Positions 55,651-64,000 of a stretch of DNA of 64,000 bases are shown here, piece by piece. Source of the stretch: an uncultured Hyphomicrobiales bacterium (lineage in GTDB: Bacteria; Pseudomonadota; Alphaproteobacteria; Rhizobiales; Beijerinckiaceae); assembly GCA_903861645.1 (NCBI GenBank), contig CAIOVE010000052.1:1-64000 (forward strand), read 5' to 3'. The notes beneath the pieces are model-generated. The model searched no databases. It was not told the origin of the DNA and worked only from the letters and a program-made list of their open reading frames with translations. Position numbers and translations under genes: made by a program. Every line of letters starts with the position of its first letter. Within the stretch, counting starts at the first letter, position 1.

Positions 55651-56703
55651 ATGGACCTGTTCATGATCATGCGCGCGGGACGCCGCCTCGCTTTCGTCGC
55701 GATAACGCTTTGCGCGGCAACCAGCGCCCGCGCACAGGACGCCGCCGGCTTCTATCGCGGCAAGACCGTCACGATGATCATCGCGTCCGCGGCGGGCGGC
55801 GGCTTCGATGCGTATGGCCGGCTCGTCGCGCGCCACATCGGCGCGCATATTCCCGGCAATCCCAATGTCATTCCGCAGAACATGCCGGGCGCGGCGGGCG
55901 CCAACGCCGCCTATTACGTGGTGAACGTCGCGCCGAAGGAGGGAACGGTCATCGGCGCCATTCACCCCGGCAACATCATCGAGCCCGTGCTGGGCGACAA
56001 GCGCAAGGTGCGCTTTGATCCCAGCGCGTTCCAGTATATCGGCAACGCCAACACGGATGTCTACATCTGCGTGACGCGCGCCGACGCGCCCGCCAAATCG
56101 TTCGCCGAGGCGTTGAACACCGAACTCGTGATGGGCTCGGGCGGCGAGGCCGCGTCGACCAAGGACTTTCCGGTCATGTTGACGAACGTGCTCGGCGCGA
56201 AATTCAAGATGGTGCTCGGCTATTCGGGCAATCGCGAGGTGCAGCTCGCGATCGAGAAGGGCGAAATTCACGGCGAATGCGGCGCCGGCTGGTCGAGCGT
56301 GCTGTCGGCGCATCCCGACTGGTTCGCCAACAAATTCGCGCGCGTGCTTGTGCAGGAGGCCTCCGTCGGACATCCCGATCTCGACCGGATGGGCGTGCCG
56401 AAGACGGTCGATTTCGCGAAGACGCCCGAACAACGCGCCGTGCTGGATCTCGTCTACGCGCAGGAGCAATTCGGGCGCCCCTATATCATGGCGCCGGAAA
56501 CGCCGGCCGAGCGCGTGTCGACCATGCGCAAGGCTTTCATGGATACGTTCCACGATCCCGCGTTCCTCGCCGAGGCCGCGCGGATGAACCTCGATGTGTC
56601 GCCGACCTCCGGCGAGGAAACGCAGGCGCTGGTGCGCAAGGTTTTCGCGACGCCGCCCGACATCGTCGAGCGCGCGAAACAGGCGACGACGGCGCGCGAA
56701 TAA
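55651..56703 (+). CDS. Periplasmic TTT/Bug-family solute receptor (GGGxDxY subtype)
   Basis: A 350-residue receptor of the same subtype as those at 33.8 and 38.5 kb: signal peptide (RLAFVAITLCAATSARAQ), GKTVTMIIASAAGGGFDAYGRLVARH, IPGNPNVIPQNMPGAAGAN, and the end KVFATPPDIVERAKQ. The start is uncertain: ATG 55651, 55663 and 55669 are all in frame and none has a Shine-Dalgarno; the signal peptide fits best from 55669. A terminator ends 6 bases before 55651, so expression depends on read-through or on a promoter overlapping the hairpin. Convergent with the VOC dioxygenase gene, 6 bases away. Confidence 0.87.
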   Translation: MDLFMIMRAGRRLAFVAITLCAATSARAQDAAGFYRGKTVTMIIASAAGGGFDAYGRLVARHIGAHIPGNPNVIPQNMPGAAGANAAYYVVNVAPKEGTVIGAIHPGNIIEPVLGDKRKVRFDPSAFQYIGNANTDVYICVTRADAPAKSFAEALNTELVMGSGGEAASTKDFPVMLTNVLGAKFKMVLGYSGNREVQLAIEKGEIHGECGAGWSSVLSAHPDWFANKFARVLVQEASVGHPDLDRMGVPKTVDFAKTPEQRAVLDLVYAQEQFGRPYIMAPETPAERVSTMRKAFMDTFHDPAFLAEAARMNLDVSPTSGEETQALVRKVFATPPDIVERAKQATTARE

Positions 56704-56709
56704 CCGGCG

Positions 56710-57705
56710 TCAGCGCGCCAGGAATTTTTCCAGCGTCAGCGGCATCGGCGGCTTGGCGGGAGCCTTCGGCGGCGTCGCCTCGAAATGCGTGGCTTCCTCG
56801 AACCATTTGCGCTGCGCGGGCAATCCCCACGGCAGGGAGATGTTGGGATCGCCGGGATCCCAGCGCACCGGTTCGTTCTCGAGATCCATGATCTGGTAAT
56901 GCGTGTTGAACAATTCGACGCGATGACCATCGGGATCGCGGAAATAGACAAACAGCGCGTGACCGGGGCCGTGGCGGCCGGGACCACGCTCGACGTCGCG
57001 GCCAAATCCCATTTCGCCGGCGATGTCGCAGGCGCGCAGCAGATTGTGCGTTTCCGCGGCCGCGTAGGCGAAGTGATGCAGGCGCGGCCCCTCGCCATTG
57101 AAGAACACGATGTCGTGCGGGTTGCCCTTGCGTTGCAGGAACACGCCGAAGATATCGTCGCCGCCCGCGGGCGCGATATATTCGCTCGCGCGAAATCCCA
57201 TTTCCATCCAGAACTCGGTCGCGCGTCGCACGTTCGGCGACAGAATCTGGCAGTGATCGATGCGTTGCGCGCAGCCGCCCTTGTGGCTTGAAAACCTCGT
57301 GATCATGCGCGGCATCGCGTCCATGCGGGCCGTCAGTTCGATCGGCGCGCCGACGGGATCGATCAGGTGCAGCGTGCGGCCCTGATAAGGCGCGTCGACG
57401 AAACGTGGATCGCAACCCGCCGCCGCGAAGGCGTCGTGCGCGCGATCGAGATCGTCCTCGGTCATCACGCGCATGCCGACGCGTTGGCACAGGGCGTCGC
57501 CCGACGAGCGCCTCAGCACGAGACTATGATGACAGGCTTCCTCGACTCCACGCAGATAAAGAGCGTCCTTGTCCTGATCGGAAACAACCAGACCTAGCAC
57601 CTCCGTGTAGAAATGCCGGCTGGCGTCGAGATCCCGGACGGTCATCACGAAATGGCTGGTGCGCGTAATGCGGCAGGGCGGATCGAACCGCGGCTTTGGC
57701 AGCAT
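56710..57705 (-). CDS. Extradiol dioxygenase-like VOC protein (homoprotocatechuate 2,3-dioxygenase type)
   Basis: A 331-residue two-module VOC protein the size of type I extradiol ring-cleavage dioxygenases. N-terminal module: ITRTSHFVMTVRDLDASRHFYTEVLGL. Catalytic C-terminal module with the likely 2-His-1-carboxylate iron ligands: QRIDHCQILSPNVRRATEFW, GPRLHHFAYAAAETH and DGHRVELFNTHYQ. This pattern resembles HpaD/BphC-type enzymes that open catechols next to the hydroxyls. ATG 57705 is preceded by CGAGGAAC; the longer ORF-track start is rejected. The exact catechol is unknown. Confidence 0.87.
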   Translation of the reverse strand: MLPKPRFDPPCRITRTSHFVMTVRDLDASRHFYTEVLGLVVSDQDKDALYLRGVEEACHHSLVLRRSSGDALCQRVGMRVMTEDDLDRAHDAFAAAGCDPRFVDAPYQGRTLHLIDPVGAPIELTARMDAMPRMITRFSSHKGGCAQRIDHCQILSPNVRRATEFWMEMGFRASEYIAPAGGDDIFGVFLQRKGNPHDIVFFNGEGPRLHHFAYAAAETHNLLRACDIAGEMGFGRDVERGPGRHGPGHALFVYFRDPDGHRVELFNTHYQIMDLENEPVRWDPGDPNISLPWGLPAQRKWFEEATHFEATPPKAPAKPPMPLTLEKFLAR

Positions 57706-57900
57706 GGACGTTCCTCGAACAGGCAACGCACCGCTTGGCGCGGGCTCGGCGGGAGTATGGCCCGCGGCGATCGGAAATGTCCATCCGCCAAGCGGAAACG
57801 GGCCGCGCAAGGTTGTCAGAATCGCCCGTGACAATTAGTGTTCCGGTTAAATCCGACGCGGTTGCAAAACGCGCGGAACGCCATGCGGGAGGAGCTGCAA

Positions 57901-59562
57901 ATGCCGAGACATTCGATTTCTGGATTGGGCGCGGGCGTGGCCCTCGCCGCCTTGTTGCTTGCGTCGCCGACATTGGCGCAAGGACTATCCGGCAAGGTTG
58001 CTTCCGAAGCCGAGCCCAAAATGGAAGGCGTGCTCGTCACCGCCAAGCGCGAGGGATCGACCATCGCCACGACGGTCGTGACCGACGCGACGGGCGCCTA
58101 CGCCTTCCCGGCCGATCGCATAGGCCCCGGCAAATATACACTGTCGATCCGCGCCATCGGCTATGTGCTCGACGGACCGAAAAGTGTCGAGGTGCCGAAC
58201 GGGCAGCCGGCGACCGCCGACATCAAGCTGTCGAAGACAAAGAACCTCGCCGCGCAACTGTCGAACGCCGAATGGCTGATGTCGATGCCCGGCACGGACA
58301 AGGAAAAACAGTTCCTCGACGCCTGCTCGGGCTGCCACACCTATCAGCGCATCGTGAACTCGACCTACGAGCCCGAGGATTTCCGCGACAACATCTTCAA
58401 GCGCATGGGTTCCTATTCGCCGGGCTCCATGCCGACGAAGCCGCAGCCGCTCCTGCCCGGCCCGCGCGGCGAGCGCCCGGCCGTCAACGAGAAGGCGGCC
58501 CCCGCCGCCGCGGAACTGCTGGCGAAGGCCAACCTCAGTCAGGGCCCCAACCGGAGCTACGAACTCAAGACCCTGCCGCGGCCGGCCGGTCGCGCGACGA
58601 AGGTGATCATCACCGAATACGACCTGCCCGCGAAGGACTGGGAGCCCCACGACGTGATCATGGATCACGAGGGCATGGTCTGGTTCTCCGATTTCGGCGA
58701 CCAGCGCATGGGCCGCATGGACCCCAAAACCGGCAAGGTCGAAACCCTCGAACTGCCCATGATGAAAACCGATGGCTCGCCCAAGGGCGGACTTGAAATC
58801 GGCGAGGCGCCGAACGGCGACATCTGGCAGTCGGGCATGTATCAGGGCGGCGTCTATCGTTGGGAGCGCGCCACCGGCAAGGTCACCGCCTATCGCATTC
58901 CCGACAAATGGCAGACGGCCTCGACGCAGGAGTCGATGGTCTCGCCGCAGCATTCGGATGTCGACGGCTATGTCTGGACGAACGATCAGCAAGACCACTC
59001 GCTGCTGCGCCTGAACGTCAAGACCGGCGAATACGAGCAGATGGGCGAAACGAAGGACGCGAACGGCAAGCCGATTCCCGGCTATGGCATGCCGACGGAC
59101 CTCAAGAACCGACCCATGCTGCATGAATTCTCGGGCACGAGGATTGGCTGGTACGATCCCGAGAAGCGCGTCGCCGAGGTCTTCACGACGCCGTTCCAGG
59201 GCTCGGCGCCGCGGCGCGGACGCGTCGACGCGGAGGGCCGCCTGTGGTTCGCCGAATATCGTGGCGGCGGCATCGGCATGTTCGACACGAAGACCAAGGA
59301 ACTCAAGGAATACAAGCTGAAGGCGCCATGGGCGACGCCCTATGACGTCGTCGCGACGAAGACCGGCGAGGTCTGGGCCGGTTCGATGGCCAACGACATG
59401 GTCAACCGGCTCGATACGAAGAGCGGCGAGGAGGTCGATTACCTCATGCCGCGGCCGACCAACATCCGGCGCGTCTTCGTCGACGAGCGCGGCTCCCGCC
59501 CGGTGTTGTGGGTCGGCTCCAATCACGGCGCCTCGGTCATCAAGGTCGAGCCGCTGGATTGA
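57901..59562 (+). CDS. Exported carboxypeptidase-regulatory/heme c/beta-propeller fusion (Vgb-like)
   Basis: A 553-residue exported protein. Signal peptide to about residue 27 (ALLLASPTLAQ). Residues 28-110 form a CarboxypepD_reg-like beta-sandwich (LVTAKREGSTIATTVVTDATGAYAFP). The c-type heme motif C142-SGC-H146 lies in a short cytochrome-like helical segment with possible Met ligands near 170-177. Residues about 230-553 form a Vgb/streptogramin-lyase-like propeller with repeats such as DHEGMVWFSDFGDQRMGRMDP and DAEGRLWFAEYRGGGIGMFDT. A redox or ring-opening role in the periplasm is possible. GGGAGGAG precedes ATG 57901. It lies between two VOC dioxygenase genes. Confidence 0.85.
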   Translation: MPRHSISGLGAGVALAALLLASPTLAQGLSGKVASEAEPKMEGVLVTAKREGSTIATTVVTDATGAYAFPADRIGPGKYTLSIRAIGYVLDGPKSVEVPNGQPATADIKLSKTKNLAAQLSNAEWLMSMPGTDKEKQFLDACSGCHTYQRIVNSTYEPEDFRDNIFKRMGSYSPGSMPTKPQPLLPGPRGERPAVNEKAAPAAAELLAKANLSQGPNRSYELKTLPRPAGRATKVIITEYDLPAKDWEPHDVIMDHEGMVWFSDFGDQRMGRMDPKTGKVETLELPMMKTDGSPKGGLEIGEAPNGDIWQSGMYQGGVYRWERATGKVTAYRIPDKWQTASTQESMVSPQHSDVDGYVWTNDQQDHSLLRLNVKTGEYEQMGETKDANGKPIPGYGMPTDLKNRPMLHEFSGTRIGWYDPEKRVAEVFTTPFQGSAPRRGRVDAEGRLWFAEYRGGGIGMFDTKTKELKEYKLKAPWATPYDVVATKTGEVWAGSMANDMVNRLDTKSGEEVDYLMPRPTNIRRVFVDERGSRPVLWVGSNHGASVIKVEPLD

Positions 59563-59629
59563 TCCTTGCTAGCTAATCGTCGCGCGCGAGAGGCGCGCGG
59601 CGCCCGCCTTTCATGTTCCGGAGCACACA

Positions 59630-60544
59630 ATGATACAGGCCCAACGCCTTTCGCACGCCACGCTCGAAACGCCCGACATGCAACGCGCCATCGATTACTA
59701 TGTCGGCGTGAACGGTCTCGTCGAAGTCAGCCGCGACGCCGGCCACGCGTGGCTCGCCTCGAAAATCGGCCAGCTCGCCATCGAACTGGTGAAGGGCGAG
59801 GAGCCGGCCTGCACGCGGCTTTCGTTCGAGGTGGCGCCGACCACCAATCTCGCCGAGGCGCGCGACAAGCTCGCCGCCCTGGGCGTGAAGGCCGAATTGC
59901 GCGCCGACCCCTTCCCCGGCACGCCGCAATGCCTGAGCTTCTCCGATCCCGCCGGCACGATGATCGACATTTTCGCCAAGTGGGATTTCGTCGCGCCCAA
60001 CCAGAACGTCGCGGGCATCGGTCCGTTGAAGGTCGGCCATGTCGCCTTGTTCGTGCCCGACCTGCATCAGACAATCGATTTCTATTCGAAGGTTCTGGGT
60101 TTCCGCGTGTCGGACTGGATCGGCGATCTCTTCGTGTTCATGCGCTGCAACCCCGATCATCACACCGTGAATTTCTTTCAGGGCGGCCCGCGGCGCCTGC
60201 ATCACCTCGCGCTGGAACTGAAGGACTTCGTGCACATCAACAACGCCTGCGAAACGCTGGCGATGCATCGGATTCCACTGGGCTGGGGGCCGCTACGCCA
60301 TGGCCCCGGCCACAACATCGCCGCCTATCATCGCAACCACGACGATCACGTGATCGAGTATTATTGCGAACTCGACCAGATGAAGAACGAGGATCTCGGC
60401 TATTTCGAGCCGCGCCCGTGGCACGTCGATCGTCCGCAGCGGCCAAAGGTCTGGCCGGCGCGCACGTGGGTGTCGGGCTGGGGCACGCCGCCGGCGCCGG
60501 ACTTCGGCCGCAACGAACGCGCGCTCGGCTCGCGCAACCTCTAG
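59630..60544 (+). CDS. Extradiol dioxygenase-like VOC protein
   Basis: A 304-residue two-module VOC protein: [29 protein letters not shown] and [30 protein letters not shown]. The probable iron ligands in the second module are the histidines in KVGHVALF and [10 protein letters not shown] and the glutamate in [12 protein letters not shown]. It is expected to cleave a catechol-type ring with Fe(II) or Mn(II). It differs substantially from the 331-residue paralog at 56.7 kb, so the two probably act on different ring substrates. CCGGAGCAC precedes the ATG. Confidence 0.87.
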   Translation: MIQAQRLSHATLETPDMQRAIDYYVGVNGLVEVSRDAGHAWLASKIGQLAIELVKGEEPACTRLSFEVAPTTNLAEARDKLAALGVKAELRADPFPGTPQCLSFSDPAGTMIDIFAKWDFVAPNQNVAGIGPLKVGHVALFVPDLHQTIDFYSKVLGFRVSDWIGDLFVFMRCNPDHHTVNFFQGGPRRLHHLALELKDFVHINNACETLAMHRIPLGWGPLRHGPGHNIAAYHRNHDDHVIEYYCELDQMKNEDLGYFEPRPWHVDRPQRPKVWPARTWVSGWGTPPAPDFGRNERALGSRNL

Positions 60545-60641
60545 GCGCGCGACGACGACCGACGGGGCGGGGACGTTCGATTCCCGTCGATCGGCGCGGC
60601 GGGTCCATGGTAGGGTTTGCGATCAACCATCGGAATCCCTC

Positions 60642-61520
60642 ATGAACCTCGCCGCGATGCTCAAGGCGTTCGACGCGCCGACCGACCTGCCCGAGGAGGC
60701 CCTGCGCTGGGGCCTCGACCACTGGGACATCGCGCGGCCCGCGCTTGTTCAAGTGCTGGCCCGTTGCGCCCGCAACCCAGAGGGCGCGCGCGACGGCGAC
60801 ATGCTCGCGGCCTATTTCGGCCTGTTTTTGCTGGCCGAAAAACGCGACCCCGCGGCCGCGCCGATGTTGCGCGCGCTGATCAAGGCGCCGGAAGGCGCCG
60901 CGACCCTGTTCGCCGACGACGGCTCGATGTCGCTGGCGCGCGTGATGATCTCGGTTTTCGACGGCGACGCGCGCGCGCAGCGGGCGCTCGCCGAGGATCG
61001 CGCCATCGATCCCTTCATGCGCGAGATGGCCTATGAAACGGTCGCCTGGCTGACGGCGGCGGGGAAGATCGATCACGACGAAACGCTGGCGTGGCTGACC
61101 GCGGCGACCGCGCGCTTCGAGTCGATAGATCCCGTCGACGCCGACTGGATTTCATGGGGCTTCGCGGTGGCCCGGCTCGGCCTCGGCGACCTGATGGGCG
61201 AGGCGCGCGAAGCCTTCGGCGTCATGGGCGAGCAGGCCGTCGAGGCCATCGAGGAACTCGACATGATCTTCGCGATGGCGCGCGAGGAGACCGATCCGCT
61301 CGCCGTCTTCGCGCGTGACGGCATCGGCCCGGTGGATGACGCCATCGCCGACCTTCGACGCATCGATGAAATCGCCGCCACCCTCGAGGAAATGGAAAAT
61401 CCCGACGATGGCGAGGAGGCTCTCGCGCCCGTCGTCAATGAATTCCGCGATGTCGGACGTAATGATCCCTGCCCCTGCGGCAGCGGCAAGAAATTCAAGA
61501 AGTGCTGTCTGGCGGCGTGA
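60642..61520 (+). CDS. HEAT-like/DUF1186-type protein with C-terminal SEC-C zinc motif
   Basis: A 292-residue alpha-helical protein. The N-terminal about 220 residues ([50 protein letters not shown]-like helices) fit the DUF1186 family. The C-terminus is a complete SEC-C motif, [19 protein letters not shown], with the Zn ligands CxCx8CC, as in the tail of SecA. SEC-C tails bind zinc and often contact ribosomes or SecB-like partners. No function is established for the combination. It marks the end of the catabolic neighbourhood and is followed by a bidirectional terminator. Confidence 0.85.
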   Translation: MNLAAMLKAFDAPTDLPEEALRWGLDHWDIARPALVQVLARCARNPEGARDGDMLAAYFGLFLLAEKRDPAAAPMLRALIKAPEGAATLFADDGSMSLARVMISVFDGDARAQRALAEDRAIDPFMREMAYETVAWLTAAGKIDHDETLAWLTAATARFESIDPVDADWISWGFAVARLGLGDLMGEAREAFGVMGEQAVEAIEELDMIFAMAREETDPLAVFARDGIGPVDDAIADLRRIDEIAATLEEMENPDDGEEALAPVVNEFRDVGRNDPCPCGSGKKFKKCCLAA

Positions 61521-61552
61521 GCCGACGCGCCATCCGCGACGACGCGCAAACA

Positions 61553-61582
61553 AAAACGCCGGGGAGCGATCCCCGGCGTTTT
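61553..61582. terminator. Bidirectional Rho-independent terminator
   Basis: A perfect 13-bp stem aaacgccgggga / tccccggcgtttt around a gcga tetraloop, with T-rich flanks on the plus side (ttttgtttt) and A-rich flanks (caaacaaaaa) that give T-runs on the minus strand. It serves both the SEC-C gene and acnA. Confidence 0.93.
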
Positions 61583-61601
61583 GTTTTGATGATTGAAAAT
61601 A

Positions 61602-64000
<2,399 letters not shown>

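Noticed and set aside
33833-60544. Catabolic neighbourhood as a genomic island
   Set aside because: No integrase, tRNA, direct repeats or clear change of base composition at either edge; the only mobile element is at the far left of the window.

Overview
The window is about 64 kb of very GC-rich DNA from a free-living alphaproteobacterium, most likely of the order Hyphomicrobiales (Rhizobiales). This is inferred from gene content and style: an ATP-dependent PEP carboxykinase, aconitase A, HugZ-type proteins, a DUF3772-type MscS channel, many periplasmic tripartite-tricarboxylate (TTT/Bug) receptors, and candidate promoters resembling the alphaproteobacterial TTGaCgS-N10-14-GCTAnaWC pattern. 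I saw no rRNA, tRNA, CRISPR array or prophage.

Region 1 (1-6.7 kb). The window opens inside an IS3-family element (end of orfA, complete orfB) that has cut off the 5' part of a DUF91/NucS-like gene. Next comes a minus-strand ThiE-like/Sel1-repeat pair, then a tightly overlapping three-gene operon: a NEW3-domain membrane-anchored protein, an ABC ATPase and an ABC-2 permease, closed by a strong terminator.

Region 2 (6.7-25 kb). Mixed housekeeping and accessory genes: an exported methyltransferase-like protein behind a TTT receptor, an exported alpha/beta hydrolase, an MFS transporter, an ABC-F ATPase, an O-methyltransferase, a SnoaL-like protein divergent from a LysR regulator with an 11-bp inverted repeat between them, and a quinone oxidoreductase. 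A complete EF-P lysylation locus follows (efp divergent from epmA-epmB), then a large MscS-type channel, a CAP-domain lipoprotein, an FAH-family enzyme, a TAXI receptor-like protein without signal peptide, and a HugZ-like protein.

Region 3 (25-33.7 kb). Core metabolism and replication: pckA, a YbjQ-like protein, purH, a small protein of unknown function behind a good promoter, recF and gyrB.

Region 4 (33.8-60.5 kb). A catabolic neighbourhood of about 27 kb that looks devoted to uptake and breakdown of an unidentified, probably aromatic, carboxylated compound. It holds five TTT receptors, a TauD/TfdA-like dioxygenase, a two-domain rhodanese, a UbiD-type decarboxylase, two amidohydrolases, an exported carboxymuconolactone-decarboxylase-like protein, three VOC (extradiol dioxygenase-like) proteins and a complete Liv-type ABC importer. 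It also holds a frameshifted methyltransferase, a GMC dehydrogenase with its Tat-exported small subunit, a LysR regulator, a Rieske ferredoxin-unknown protein-amidohydrolase trio, and an exported heme/beta-propeller fusion. No integrase or tRNA flanks it, so recent transfer is not shown.

Region 5 (60.6-64 kb). A SEC-C-tailed protein, a bidirectional terminator, and aconitase A running off the right edge.
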